Shown piece after piece: positions 44,407 through 53,889 of a DNA stretch of 64,000 bases (its first letter is position 1; each line of letters starts with the position of its first letter). The notes beneath the pieces are model-generated. The model was given only the letters and a program-made list of their open reading frames with translations. It was not told the origin of the DNA and did no database searches. Both the position numbers and the translations under genes were made by a program. This stretch comes from Methylobacter sp. (GTDB lineage Bacteria > Pseudomonadota > Gammaproteobacteria > Methylococcales > Methylomonadaceae): assembly GCF_023227905.1 (NCBI RefSeq), contig NZ_JALOCF010000006.1:1-64000 (forward strand). Reading direction: 5' to 3'.

Positions 44407-45333
44407 TCAGCTTTTTCTAGCGTTCGCTGCATTGGTTATGGCTTCTTTGGCCAGCTCGCTGATGCCGCCGATGGCGCCAATCACGCTAGATGAATCGAGC
44501 GGCATGAAAACCAGTTTGCTGTTGTTAGCCGCGCCGATATCTTTTAACGCTTCGATGTATTTTTGCGCGACAAAATAGTTAATGGCTTGGACGTCGCCTT
44601 TGCCGATCGCCTCGGACACCATCAATGTTGCTCTGGCTTCGGCTTGGGCCAAGCGTTCACGGGCATCGGCATCGCGATAGGATGCTTCTTTGCGGCCTTC
44701 CGCTTCCAAAATAGCCGCTTGCTGGGCACCTTCCGCGCGTAAAATCTCGGATTGCCGTAAGCCTTCGGCCTCAAGAATCGAGGCGCGTTTCAGCCGCTCG
44801 GCTTTCATTTGCCGACCCATCGCTTCGACCAGATCTTTGGGCGGAGCAATGTCTTTGATTTCGATGCGGGTGACTTTGATGCCCCACGGGGTCGTGGCAT
44901 CGTCGACCACGGCCAGCAGCCGTGCATTGATGTCATCGCGGCGCGACAGCAGTTCATCGAGGTCCATCGAGCCCATGACGGTACGGATATTGGTCATCAC
45001 CAGATTCAGGATCGCCCAGCTCAGCTGGCTGACTTCATACGCGGCTTTGGCGGCGTCCATGACTTGGTAGAAAACCACGCCGTCCACGGTGACCATCGCA
45101 TTATCCTTGGTAATCACTTCCTGTGACGGCACGTCCATCACCTGCTCCATCATAATCATCTTATGGCCGATGCGATCAAAAATCGGCCAGATGAAATCCA
45201 AGCCCGGCGTCAGCGTACGGGTATATTTACCAAAGCGCTCGACGGTATACTCCATGCCTTGCGGAACCGATTTGACGCTCAAAAACACCATCAAGACGGC
45301 GAAAATTAATAACGCTAAAGCAAAATCACCCAT
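44407..45333 (-). CDS. SPFH/stomatin-like protein, QmcA type
   Basis: The 308-residue protein has one N-terminal membrane segment, a band-7 domain ('[20 protein letters not shown]', '[20 protein letters not shown]') and a coiled coil rich in 'ILEAEG' repeats. It oligomerises in the inner membrane and modulates FtsH-type proteolysis. The tail '[20 protein letters not shown]' is typical. It is followed by its NfeD partner, the stop and start being nearly contiguous. Confidence 0.93.
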   Translation of the reverse strand: MGDFALALLIFAVLMVFLSVKSVPQGMEYTVERFGKYTRTLTPGLDFIWPIFDRIGHKMIMMEQVMDVPSQEVITKDNAMVTVDGVVFYQVMDAAKAAYEVSQLSWAILNLVMTNIRTVMGSMDLDELLSRRDDINARLLAVVDDATTPWGIKVTRIEIKDIAPPKDLVEAMGRQMKAERLKRASILEAEGLRQSEILRAEGAQQAAILEAEGRKEASYRDADARERLAQAEARATLMVSEAIGKGDVQAINYFVAQKYIEALKDIGAANNSKLVFMPLDSSSVIGAIGGISELAKEAITNAANARKS

Positions 45334-45546
45334 GGAACCTTCTCCTGATTTTTATGTATATGAAAACTCTATAGATGAGAGTTTTAATGCGGATGCGGCA
45401 AATATCAGCCGACTGGAACAACCGAGACCAACAATTCAGACCCTGACAAAGTAAAACCGCTAAAATAGCGCCGTGCGTGTTGCAAACGGCCGCTCAACTA
45501 ATAATAATATAAAACTATCTAAATGTAAGTTTAACGAGTAATTATA

Positions 45547-45849
45547 ATGCTGATAAAAATCGCTTTTCACACAGGGATCTGGACCCTGCTTTTTTTTGTA
45601 GTTGGAATGATTAAGCCCAAATGGCCTTTGTTCTTTTTGAAAAAACCGGACAGATTTTTAATTCTCATTATATCGACCGTCTTGTTTATGGTTGCCGCTA
45701 CGCTTTATGGCGAAGGCAACCGGCAAAAAGCTTTAGAGGAAAAGGCTGTCAAAGAAACCGTATCCAAAACCTTGGATCCATCTGCCGCACCGACTCCAGT
45801 ACCCGTTCCTGAAGCTCCCGCGTCCAAACCAAATTCCCCGAAGAATTAA
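45547..45849 (+). CDS. small membrane protein with Pro-rich tail
   Basis: This 100-residue protein has two hydrophobic segments ('TGIWTLLFFVVGMI', 'FLILIISTVLFMVAATLYG') joined by 'KPKWPLFFLKKPDRF', followed by a charged helix and a proline-rich end. I do not recognise a function. It precedes the methyltransferase-like gene by 28 bp on the same strand. Confidence 0.6.
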   Translation: MLIKIAFHTGIWTLLFFVVGMIKPKWPLFFLKKPDRFLILIISTVLFMVAATLYGEGNRQKALEEKAVKETVSKTLDPSAAPTPVPVPEAPASKPNSPKN

Positions 45850-45877
45850 TACCGATACATTTTCCGGCCTGACCGTA

Positions 45878-46636
45878 ATGAAGATCGCCGAAGCACCAGG
45901 TTGGGTAACATTATTCAAAGCTTTTGCCGCACAGGCGATGGGGTTGGCGTTTGCAATCACTCTGGCCTGGATGTCGCCTGCGCTGTTTCACGGCGCATGG
46001 CGCTTGGCGGTGGTACAAGGCGTTGCCGCTGCCTTATGGTCCAGCGCGTTTCGCCAGCCGTACTGGTGGATGCCGATCCATTTACTGTTTCTGCCGATGG
46101 CAATCGCCATGCTCGCCTTGCAGTTATCTCCCGGGTTGTATCTACTGATTGCGCTGCTGCTGGCCTTGGTGTTTTGGGGTACCGTTAAAGGCGATGTGCC
46201 GCTGTTTTTGTCTTCTACTGCCGTAGCGGATGCGGTAGCGGCGATTGTTGAGCGCGAAAATGCCGGTATGTTCGCCGATCTTGGCGCCGGAATCGGTTCA
46301 GTGGCAGTGCCGCTGGCAGAGCGTCGTGCTATGGCAGTCGATGCCTGGGAATGCGCGCCGCTGCCTTGGCTGATTACCGCCTGGCGTTGCCGAAGGCTGC
46401 CGAATGCGACGGCAAGACGCGCCAGCTTATGGGGCTGCAATCTTGCTTATTACGAGGTGGTGTTTGCGTTTCTTTCGCCGGCGGTCATGGCCGAATTGAG
46501 CGGGAAAGTCAGGCGCGAAATGCGCCCCGGCAGTCTGTTTATCTCTTCATCTTTTCCGATACCGGATTGGGAACCGGAGTCGATAGTCGGCATTGAAGAC
46601 AGGCGAAAGACCAAACTTTTTTGTTACCGGGTCTAG
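45878..46636 (+). CDS. membrane-anchored class I methyltransferase-like protein
   Basis: The product has 252 residues. Three or four helices occupy residues 1 to about 110. A Rossmann-like domain follows, with 'NAGMFADLGAGIGSVAVPLA', a clear motif I for S-adenosylmethionine binding. Later motifs are weak ('NLAYYEVVFAFLSP', 'MRPGSLFISSSFPIPDW'). The combination of membrane helices and a minimal methyltransferase domain is unusual. The substrate is unknown; a lipid or membrane-protein target is a guess. Confidence 0.7.
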   Translation: MKIAEAPGWVTLFKAFAAQAMGLAFAITLAWMSPALFHGAWRLAVVQGVAAALWSSAFRQPYWWMPIHLLFLPMAIAMLALQLSPGLYLLIALLLALVFWGTVKGDVPLFLSSTAVADAVAAIVERENAGMFADLGAGIGSVAVPLAERRAMAVDAWECAPLPWLITAWRCRRLPNATARRASLWGCNLAYYEVVFAFLSPAVMAELSGKVRREMRPGSLFISSSFPIPDWEPESIVGIEDRRKTKLFCYRV

Positions 46637-46804
46637 TTTTTTCAGACTTTCAGATACTTCCACCAAAACCAGCTTTGCATATGCAAATAGTTGCGTATCG
46701 GCGTTTTGACCAGCAACAGCAAGACAGGCACCGACTGCCGCCCTTCGTTGGGCTATCCCGACTTTTATAAAGGGATATTTAGATATTCAGGCAGTTTGAC
46801 CGCT

Positions 46805-47233
46805 TCAAACCCCCGCAATAAATCCCGCAGCTTCAATGCCGACAATTGCGCAACGCTCGTCCTGATCGGAAATATCGCCGCTGATGCCGACTGCGCCGAT
46901 CAGATTGTTTTTGGTGTCGCGGATCAGAACGCCACCCGGAACCGGCATGATTTTTCCATCCGCCATATTTAACAGGGCATTCATAAAATCGGGCCTTTTT
47001 TCCGCCACCCCGGCCAAGCTGCGCGACGATATGCCCATGCTGACTGCGCCCCAGGCTTTCGCGGTAGCAATCTGTTCTCTGATCACGGTTGCGCCGTCTT
47101 CCCGTTGCATGGCTTTTAAATGTCCGGAGGCATCCAAAACTACCACGGTAATCGGCTCCATGTTTAACTTACGGGCTTTATTAATGGCCGCATTAATAAT
47201 GAGGTTGGCTTTTTCAAGTGTTAAAGATTTCAT
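46805..47233 (-). CDS. GlcG/HbpS family (DUF336) protein
   Basis: The 142-residue protein spans the whole family: 'LTLEKANLIINAAINKARKL', 'PITVVVLDASGHLKAMQRED', 'PVPGGVLIRDTKNNLIGAVG' and 'GISGDISDQDERCAIVGIEA'. Relatives bind heme or degrade small organic acids. There is no signal peptide, so a cytoplasmic role is likely. It lies downstream of tesA on the same strand. Confidence 0.88.
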   Translation of the reverse strand: MKSLTLEKANLIINAAINKARKLNMEPITVVVLDASGHLKAMQREDGATVIREQIATAKAWGAVSMGISSRSLAGVAEKRPDFMNALLNMADGKIMPVPGGVLIRDTKNNLIGAVGISGDISDQDERCAIVGIEAAGFIAGV

Positions 47234-47261
47234 CTAGTGTTCTCTTCTTGTTGAAGGTTTT

Positions 47262-47864
47262 TTATTTTAATAGCGGCAGCAACTGCGGCCATACTCTATC
47301 GGCAATGAACGGCTGCCCTTTGTGGTTCGGATGCACGCGGTCCGCTTGCATCATATCTTTATTCAGTGCGACATCTTCCATGATAAAAGGTACATACGGA
47401 ACGCCCAGCTCCTTAGCTAATTGCGGGTAGATGCTGTCGAAAAGATCAGTATAGCGCTTACCGTAACTGGGAGGGATTTTCATAGCCAGCAGCAATACTT
47501 TTGCTCCGGCTTTTTGTGCGCGGCGGGCTATTTCGGCAAGGTTGCTTTTTATCAACTTCGGCGGTAAACCGCGCAAACCGTCATTAGCGCCCAGCTCAAT
47601 GATGACGATATCCGGCTTGTGTAAGGTCAAGGCCCGGTCTATTCGCGCTAACCCCCCGGCCGTGGTATCGCCGCTGATGCTTTCATTGTGGACGATATGG
47701 CTCGCGCCTTTTTCGTTCAGTTTTTTTTGCAATAACGCCACCCAGCCTTGCGAGACTTCAATTCCGTAACCGGCACTGATACTATCTCCCAATACCACAA
47801 TGGATTTGGCCGTAGCGGTCATCGACACCAACGAAACAATCACAGCAAATAAGAATCTGGTCAT
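47262..47864 (-). CDS. tesA: arylesterase/thioesterase TesA (SGNH hydrolase)
   Basis: The 200-residue enzyme has a signal peptide ('FLFAVIVSLVSMTATAKS') and the SGNH blocks: 'VLGDSISAGYGIEVSQGW' with the nucleophile Ser, a Gly in 'SGDTTAGG', Asn in 'IELGANDGLRG' and His in 'DRVHPNHKGQ'. It hydrolyses acyl-CoA or aryl esters in the periplasm. Its start faces the ABC ATPase start with a single base between, the conserved tesA/ybbA divergence. Confidence 0.93.
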   Translation of the reverse strand: MTRFLFAVIVSLVSMTATAKSIVVLGDSISAGYGIEVSQGWVALLQKKLNEKGASHIVHNESISGDTTAGGLARIDRALTLHKPDIVIIELGANDGLRGLPPKLIKSNLAEIARRAQKAGAKVLLLAMKIPPSYGKRYTDLFDSIYPQLAKELGVPYVPFIMEDVALNKDMMQADRVHPNHKGQPFIADRVWPQLLPLLK

Positions 47865-47865
47865 T

Positions 47866-48654
47866 ATGAAAACTCAATCATTAAACAATGGTCGTCGCAC
47901 ATCTTTCCGTCGGGCTGACGACCAGCATTCCATCACTGGCGATCGCCGCGCCTGCTCCCGGGAAGCTTGCGACATACAAAATCTTCCCGGCGATATAGTA
48001 ACGGAAAACCTGAGTAAATCGGTAGCCACGTCCGACGGAATATTACATATCTTGTCATCCATAGATTTGATAATCAAATCCGGTGAAAGTATTGCCATCG
48101 TCGGCGAATCCGGGTCGGGTAAATCCACCTTGATCAGCCTGCTGGCCGGATTGGATGCGCCGACTGCCGGAACTATCAGTTTGAACGGAAAACTATTGAC
48201 GGCGATGGACGAAGACGGCAGGGCGGCGGTGCGCAATGAGCTGATCGGCTTTGTGTTCCAGTCCTTTCAGTTGCTGCCGGGATTGACCGCTCTGGAAAAC
48301 GTGATGCTGCCGCTGGAATTAAGCGGCGACAAAAACGCCAAGGCTGCCGCTGCCGCGTTATTGGAGAGAGTCGGTCTGTCGCATCGCTTATCGCATACGC
48401 CCCAGAAACTTTCCGGTGGCGAGCAGCAGCGCGTAGCCCTGGCCAGGGCCTTTGTGACCAAGCCCTCGATTTTGTTCGCCGATGAACCGACCGGCAATCT
48501 GGACAGCAAAACCGGGGCGCATATTATCGATTTGCTGTTCGAGCTTAATCTGGAAAACAAGACGACGTTAATTTTGGTGACGCATGATCAAGTCCTGGCG
48601 GCTCGCTGCCAGCGTGTCATTAAACTCGATGCGGGGCGCATAGTAGCTAATTGA
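47866..48654 (+). CDS. ABC transporter ATP-binding protein, YbbA-like
   Basis: The product is about 262 residues. Walker A 'VGESGSGKSTLISLLAG', Q-loop 'GFVFQSFQLLPGLTALENV', signature 'LSGGEQQRVALARA' and Walker B 'SILFADEPTGNLDS' are intact. It energises the permease encoded after the repeat element. The first 45 residues before 'VTENLSKSV' are Arg/Ser rich and absent from the usual family start, so translation may begin at a non-ATG codon further in. The pair is presumed to extract or transport lipophilic ligands. Confidence 0.88.
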   Translation: MKTQSLNNGRRTSFRRADDQHSITGDRRACSREACDIQNLPGDIVTENLSKSVATSDGILHILSSIDLIIKSGESIAIVGESGSGKSTLISLLAGLDAPTAGTISLNGKLLTAMDEDGRAAVRNELIGFVFQSFQLLPGLTALENVMLPLELSGDKNAKAAAAALLERVGLSHRLSHTPQKLSGGEQQRVALARAFVTKPSILFADEPTGNLDSKTGAHIIDLLFELNLENKTTLILVTHDQVLAARCQRVIKLDAGRIVAN

Positions 48655-48680
48655 TGTTGTGCAATGGTTAAGAGTTTTTC

Positions 48681-48876
48681 ACCACGAAGACACGAAGAGC
48701 ACGAAGGTTTAAAGAGTAACGCTTTCCTGACGATGCACGCCTTTCAATTGAGTAGGGCCGCCCTACACTAAATTTTGCCATTTACAGACTCTGGATGTCT
48801 GCGTCCATACAGGTGGTTGAAGTTTGTAGTCATTAAGAAATGCTCAATAACTTCGTGCTCTTCGTGTCTTCGTGGT
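48681..48876. repeat. MITE-like element with 26-bp perfect terminal inverted repeats
   Basis: The 26 bp at 48681-48706 (starting ACCACGAAGACACGAAG) are exactly inverted at 48851-48876. The 144-bp interior codes for nothing evident. It is the cleanest member of the CACGAAG family here and separates the ABC ATPase gene from its permease gene. Confidence 0.8.
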
Positions 48877-48896
48877 AAATTCCAAGCACTAATTTT

Positions 48897-51392
48897 ATGG
48901 ACGCATTTATGACACGTTTTAATTTAGCTCTCCGGCTGTTATGGCGCGACAGCCGTTCCGGCGAGTTGACCATACTGATACTGGCTTTGATTATTGCCGT
49001 CACCAGCTCGACGGCCATATCGCTGTTTGCTGATCGGCTGCAACGCACCATGACCACCCAGGCGGCGGAATTTTTGGCCGCCGATTTGGTGATCACAGGT
49101 CCGGCGCCTATTTCGGACGAATGGCTGTCCAAGGCAACGCAGCTCAACCTCGCGCAAGCGCAAACGGTCGAATTTTCCAGTGTGTTGATTGAGCATGACG
49201 AGCTTTTACTGGCAGGCATTAAAGCGGTCAGTTCCGCTTATCCGTTGCGCGGTTTTTTAAAAACCACCACCTCCGACTATTCGACTGAAGCCACTGTGCA
49301 CTCCGGTCCGGAACCCGGAACCGCCTGGGTTGAAAAGCGCGTCCTGTCGGCGCTTAAAGTTAATCTTGGCGATGCGCTAACCGTGGGCGATAAAAAACTG
49401 ACCGTCAGCCATATCATTACGTACGAACCTGACAAACGCGGCGATTTTTACAGTTTCTCCCCGCGCGTGATGATGAATGCCGACGATTTGCAGGCGACCG
49501 GCATTTTGCAACCGGGCAGCCGGGTGCGTCATTTCTTTCAATTCAGCGGCGACAGCAAAGCTTTAGCCGAGTTCAGGCGTTGGGTCAAACCGCAGCTGAA
49601 TCCGTCCCAGCGCATCATGGACATCCATGAAGATCGCCCGGAGCTGGGCTCGGCGCTGGAACGGGCGGAACGTTATCTGGGCTTATCCAGCATTGTTGTC
49701 ATTTTGATTTCCGGCGTGGCGATCGCGATGGCCACCCGGCGCTATACCGAACGGCACTTTAACGCTACCGCGATATTGCGCTGCCTTGGCTGCAAGCAGA
49801 ACGAAATACTCTGGCTTTACGGCAGCCAGTTTGTCGTGTTGGGTTTATTGGCCAGCGCGATAGGTTGCCTGTTGGGCTGGTTTGCGCAGCAGGGGCTGTT
49901 TCATTTATTGAGGTCGCTATTGCCTCAGCAGGTCGCCGATCCCGGCTTGTTGGCGGTTTTTTTCGGATTTATCATCGGCATGGCTGTGTTGTTGGGCTTC
50001 GCATTGCCGCCGTTATTGCGCCTTAAAAAAGTTTCGCCTTTACGGGTGTTGCGCCGCGAACTGGAACCCTTGCCGAGCAGCGCTTGGCTGATTTACGGCT
50101 TGGCAATCGGCATTATTGGCGTTTTAATCTGGCGCTATACCGATGATCTTAAAATGACGGCGATCATTATCGGCATTGGTATGGGGGCATTGCTGCTGCT
50201 CGGTTTGCTGGTTTATGCATTGCTAAGGTTTAGCCGGAGATTATTGCCGCATCTTGGCTTGACCTGGCGTTTCGGCTTGCAGGGTTTGTTAAAAAACACT
50301 CGGGGCAGCGTCGGCCAAATACTGGCTTTCAGCATTACGTTGGTGGCGATGGTGCTCAGTTTTACTGTGCGTACCGATCTGATCAATGACTGGCACAAAC
50401 AGCTGCCCGCCAATGCGCCCAACCATTTCGCGCTGAATATTTTTCCCGAGCAGCAACAAGGCTTTCAGCAAGACCTGCAACAGCAGCAAATCAACGGCAG
50501 CCAGTTTTATCCGGTAGTCAGAGGGCGACTGGTCGCCATTAACAACACGCCGGTGCAACAAATCGTCAGCAAAGATTCGCAGGGCGAAAGCGCCACGCAT
50601 CGGGAATTAAGCCTGACCTGGACTAAAGAGCTGCCGGAGGATAATAAAATTACGGCCGGAAGCTGGTGGATCGATGCTCAGGCCGGGCAGGTCTCCGTCG
50701 AACAGAAACTGGCCGACAGCCTGAAAATCAAGCTGGGCGATCAGTTGGCCTTTACCGTCGGCAGCCAGCAGTTTACGTCCACCGTTACCAGTATTCGCCA
50801 ACTTCAGTGGGATACTATGAAGCCGAATTTTTACATGATTTTCTCGCCCGGTACGCTGGACGCGTTTCCCAGCACTTTTCTCACCAGTTTTTATCTGCCG
50901 GAAAACCAAAAAGACTTTTTAAACGCACTGATAAAAAAATACCCCAGCACCACCCTTCTGGAAGTCGATTTAATTTTACGTCAATTCCAAACCATACTGA
51001 GCCAATTGACTGAAGCGATTAATTACCTGCTGTATTTTGCTCTGATGGCCGGCTTTACGGTATTGTACGCTGCTGTTTACGCGACTTTGGACAGTCGTAT
51101 CCATGAGGGCGCATTGATGCGAACGCTGGGCGCCAATCGCTTATTTTTAAGAAAGACCCACATTATCGAGTTCAGCCTGCTCGGCTTGATTGCCGGCGTG
51201 CTGGCAGTCATTATTTCTGAAGCCATACTCTACGCCTTGTACACCCATGTCATGCATATGGAATATCATGTTAATTATTCTTTATGGGGAATTGTGCCGG
51301 TGATCGGCGTTTTATTTGTCAGCTTTGCAGGTTATTGGGGCGTAAGAAATGTGGTTAACAAATCCCCGCTTCAGGTTTTAAGGGAGTTATAA
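48897..51392 (+). CDS. ABC transporter permease, YbbP-like
   Basis: The 831-residue membrane protein has two FtsX domains. The first helix is 'LTILILALIIAVTSSTAISL'. FtsX 1 lies about 260-385 ('LVILISGVAIAMATRRYTER' region) and FtsX 2 about 715-830, with about eight to ten helices and large periplasmic loops. It pairs with the ATPase upstream. Family members are linked to export or envelope maintenance and, in relatives, lie beside tesA as here. Confidence 0.9.
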   Translation: MDAFMTRFNLALRLLWRDSRSGELTILILALIIAVTSSTAISLFADRLQRTMTTQAAEFLAADLVITGPAPISDEWLSKATQLNLAQAQTVEFSSVLIEHDELLLAGIKAVSSAYPLRGFLKTTTSDYSTEATVHSGPEPGTAWVEKRVLSALKVNLGDALTVGDKKLTVSHIITYEPDKRGDFYSFSPRVMMNADDLQATGILQPGSRVRHFFQFSGDSKALAEFRRWVKPQLNPSQRIMDIHEDRPELGSALERAERYLGLSSIVVILISGVAIAMATRRYTERHFNATAILRCLGCKQNEILWLYGSQFVVLGLLASAIGCLLGWFAQQGLFHLLRSLLPQQVADPGLLAVFFGFIIGMAVLLGFALPPLLRLKKVSPLRVLRRELEPLPSSAWLIYGLAIGIIGVLIWRYTDDLKMTAIIIGIGMGALLLLGLLVYALLRFSRRLLPHLGLTWRFGLQGLLKNTRGSVGQILAFSITLVAMVLSFTVRTDLINDWHKQLPANAPNHFALNIFPEQQQGFQQDLQQQQINGSQFYPVVRGRLVAINNTPVQQIVSKDSQGESATHRELSLTWTKELPEDNKITAGSWWIDAQAGQVSVEQKLADSLKIKLGDQLAFTVGSQQFTSTVTSIRQLQWDTMKPNFYMIFSPGTLDAFPSTFLTSFYLPENQKDFLNALIKKYPSTTLLEVDLILRQFQTILSQLTEAINYLLYFALMAGFTVLYAAVYATLDSRIHEGALMRTLGANRLFLRKTHIIEFSLLGLIAGVLAVIISEAILYALYTHVMHMEYHVNYSLWGIVPVIGVLFVSFAGYWGVRNVVNKSPLQVLREL

Positions 51393-51566
51393 CGCTTAAA
51401 CTTTGCAAGCCAGCATCAGTCCCCGTTTGATTGACGGGTCTGAGCTCTTATGCTAGAAATGTTTGTATGATTTCAATCGATTATAGTGCTATGGTATTCA
51501 TACTTTATTCATAAAAAATGAAGTATTCTGTAAAAAATCAATTTCTCCGAAAGGTAATCAAACAAT

Positions 51567-51962
51567 ATGAAAAAACTAACCACCAGTATCGTTTTAATAG
51601 GCAGTACATTAATCGCAGGTTGCTACAGCCAAGGTGGATGGACGCCAACCGTTGATGCCTATAACGATCCTAATTCCTATCGCATCAATCAAGATATGGC
51701 CGAATGTAAAGATTTGGCGAGTCATGCCTCTAGCGGCACTGCCAAAGAAACCGCTATCGGTGCCGGCGTTGGCGGTTTAATCGGCGCGGCTGGCGGCGCA
51801 GCAATAGGTGCAATCACGGGGAACCCCGGAACAGGTGCAGCCATCGGTGCGGCAACGGGCGGTATCGGCGGTGGCGCTTATAAGGGTCTTGATGCAGAAT
51901 CCGCGTACAAAAGAGCCTATTCCAGCTGTATGAGAAACCGCGGACATCGGGTAGTTAACTAA
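51567..51962 (+). CDS. glycine-zipper lipoprotein
   Basis: This 131-residue protein has a lipobox (LIAGC, residues 15-19) and a glycine-zipper segment 'GAGVGGLIGAAGGAAIGAIT' followed by GNPGTGAAIGAATGG, which can span or associate with membrane. Three further Cys or aromatic positions ('MAECKDLASH', 'AYSSCMRNRGHRV') fit the family of small outer-membrane lipoproteins related to SlyB/OsmB-like proteins. An AAAGG ribosome site is 11 nt upstream. Confidence 0.85.
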   Translation: MKKLTTSIVLIGSTLIAGCYSQGGWTPTVDAYNDPNSYRINQDMAECKDLASHASSGTAKETAIGAGVGGLIGAAGGAAIGAITGNPGTGAAIGAATGGIGGGAYKGLDAESAYKRAYSSCMRNRGHRVVN

Positions 51963-51987
51963 TCGGGTTATATTCAAAAGTTGACCC

Positions 51988-52020
51988 AATGTCGGGCGAT
52001 ATATTTTGTCGCTCGACATT
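51988..52020. terminator. hairpin between convergent genes
   Basis: AATGTCGGGCGA pairs with TCGCTCGACATT with one mismatch. It has no strong T tract on either strand. It may act as a shared terminator between the lipoprotein gene and the DedA gene. Confidence 0.4.
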
Positions 52021-52109
52021 ATGATATCCGGTGATGGAGCGGCGGATGGGTAAACCCTAAACCGTCCTTGTTTTAAGCATGGAAAGGTCGAGCATAAAAA
52101 GCGTGTCCG

Positions 52110-52751
52110 TCACGCAGCTATATCTTCCGGAGATTCGCTGGCCTGCTCCTGTTTCTCATCATTTGAAAAACGGTTACTTCGTTTTTGCAAGAAATGCCGC
52201 TCCAGTTTTTGGAAATAGGCATGAATTCCATAAAGAAATCCTCCGGCAATTGGCAGGGCAAAATACCAGTGCTCTTTAGCATCGGCCAATAAACCTAATA
52301 TTTCCTCACCGTAGAAATAAGCGGGGGTTATCGTAATAGTGGCCCATACCCACGCGCTGATAAGGTTAATCAAGGCAAATTTCTTTGCCGAATATTTGGT
52401 AATGCCAATCGACATGGGAATGACGGTCCGCAAGCCATACATATAGCGCTGCATAAAAATAATGGGCCAACCGTATTTTTTTAACAGCAAATGCGCAATC
52501 GCAAATTTACGCCGCTGGCTATGTAGCTTACGCTGAATAAGGCCTTTATTGAAACGGCCAATGTAAAAGTAGATTTGATCTCCAGTAAACCCGCCTAGAC
52601 CCGCCACAAAAATCGTCATGAAGTATTGCATGTCGCCGGTATGCGACATGATTCCAGCCATGATCAGGCCTATTTCTCCTTCCAATATGCTCCACAGGAA
52701 CAAAATTACGTAGCCATATTCCTTCAGCCAGCCGATGAATAGTTCTTCCAT
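52110..52751 (-). CDS. DedA/SNARE-associated membrane protein
   Basis: The 213-residue protein has four to five helices and the family signatures 'ILEGEIGLIMAGIMSHTG', 'GGFTGDQIYFYIGRFNKG' and 'FMQRYMYGLRTVIPMSIGIT', with the conserved Gly-x-x-x-Pro/Arg region. DedA proteins act as lipid (undecaprenyl or phospholipid) flippases. The tail after residue 190 is charged and cytoplasmic. Confidence 0.9.
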   Translation of the reverse strand: MEELFIGWLKEYGYVILFLWSILEGEIGLIMAGIMSHTGDMQYFMTIFVAGLGGFTGDQIYFYIGRFNKGLIQRKLHSQRRKFAIAHLLLKKYGWPIIFMQRYMYGLRTVIPMSIGITKYSAKKFALINLISAWVWATITITPAYFYGEEILGLLADAKEHWYFALPIAGGFLYGIHAYFQKLERHFLQKRSNRFSNDEKQEQASESPEDIAA

Positions 52752-52883
52752 AAAGTTTTAATTCCGTTGAGGTACTGCGTTAATTGCAATCATGTGTACA
52801 GCCGTCAGATTAGAAACTAAGTCGTCAATAACCGGTAAAGTACCGGATATGAAGAGTGTGAAAAAATGTATAAACCACCATTA

Positions 52884-52909
52884 AATAAAACCAGGCATTC
52901 TGTCCTGGT
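52884..52909 (-). terminator. probable terminator of trmN6
   Basis: ACCAGG and CCTGGT form a 6-bp stem, followed on the minus strand by TTTATTTAA. It lies 130 bp after the trmN6 stop. Confidence 0.5.
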
Positions 52910-53039
52910 ACATAATCATAATCTGATTGATGCCCGGTTTCCAACATATAAAGGTTAAAGCGCCTTTTTAGGCGTGCGCTATGCCATCATTAAATTAAAG
53001 CCCGCAGGCTCTGCCTATTGATTTTACACCTATTTTCAA

Positions 53040-53783
53040 TCATGTCTTATGTTCTGGATTTGACTGCTGGTCTTTGGCAAACCGCAGCAGAAAATCGGCC
53101 AAATAAGCTTCACTATCTGGGCTATAAGTGTTGCGGGATTCATAGATAGTCAGCAATCTTGCCATAGGCATTGCGGCTTTACAGCGACTGAACGTCAGCG
53201 CGGATACCTTGGCTTCGTTGTGCGCATAGCCGCGAAAATCGGCTTGCTTGATCAAATAAAATCCCGCTTCCAAAGCCTGAGCTGAAAATTTTGCTGCTGC
53301 ATGAGCGGGAAGCAGCAAATAAAATAAACCTTGCGGGGATAACAAGCTTCCTGCAATGCCGATCAAATCGGCAAACGGCAGTTGGTCGGTATGCCGGGCG
53401 ATGTTTCTTAAGGTATCGACGGTTTTGAGGTGGTTTTCAAAAAACGGCGGGTTGCTGATGATCAGGTCGTATTGCCGGTTGGCGGTCAGGGCAAAGCTTT
53501 GGATATCCTGATGCACGGCTTCAAGGCAGCTTGCCCATGGGCTGTTGCTGAAATTGATGTCGGCTTCTTTAAACGCTTCCGGCGTTAATTCCACGGCGGT
53601 GACTTTCGCCGCGCCCAGCTGGGCTGCGATCAGCGCAAGCACGCCGGTGCCGGTGCCGACATCCAGCACGCAGTCGCCCGGATTGACCGGAGCCATTGCG
53701 CCGAATAACACGGCATCGGTGCATATTTTCATGCCGGAGTGTTTCTGCAATACTGAAAACTGCTGGAACTTAAAGGTGGACAT
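53040..53783 (-). CDS. trmN6: tRNA1(Val) (adenine-37-N6)-methyltransferase
   Basis: The 247-residue enzyme of the YfiC group methylates A37 of valine tRNA. 'KFQQFSVLQKHSGMKICTDA' at the N-terminus, SAM motif 'VLDVGTGTGVLALIAAQLGA' and catalytic 'DLIISNPPFFENHLKTVDTL' are all present. Confidence 0.93.
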   Translation of the reverse strand: MSTFKFQQFSVLQKHSGMKICTDAVLFGAMAPVNPGDCVLDVGTGTGVLALIAAQLGAAKVTAVELTPEAFKEADINFSNSPWASCLEAVHQDIQSFALTANRQYDLIISNPPFFENHLKTVDTLRNIARHTDQLPFADLIGIAGSLLSPQGLFYLLLPAHAAAKFSAQALEAGFYLIKQADFRGYAHNEAKVSALTFSRCKAAMPMARLLTIYESRNTYSPDSEAYLADFLLRFAKDQQSNPEHKT

Positions 53784-53823
53784 GGGGATTTATTGAACCC
53801 AAAATGAAACAAATTGATTAATG

Positions 53824-53886
53824 ACCACGAAGACACGAAGACGCTAAGGTAGTGAAAAAACTTCGTGTGCTTCGTGACTTCGTGGT
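53824..53886. repeat. CACGAAG-family inverted repeat
   Basis: ACCACGAAGACACGAAG on the left is inverted imperfectly to CTTCGTG...CTTCGTGGT on the right with a short loop. It lies between trmN6 and the large envelope protein gene. Confidence 0.65.
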
Positions 53887-53889
53887 GAA

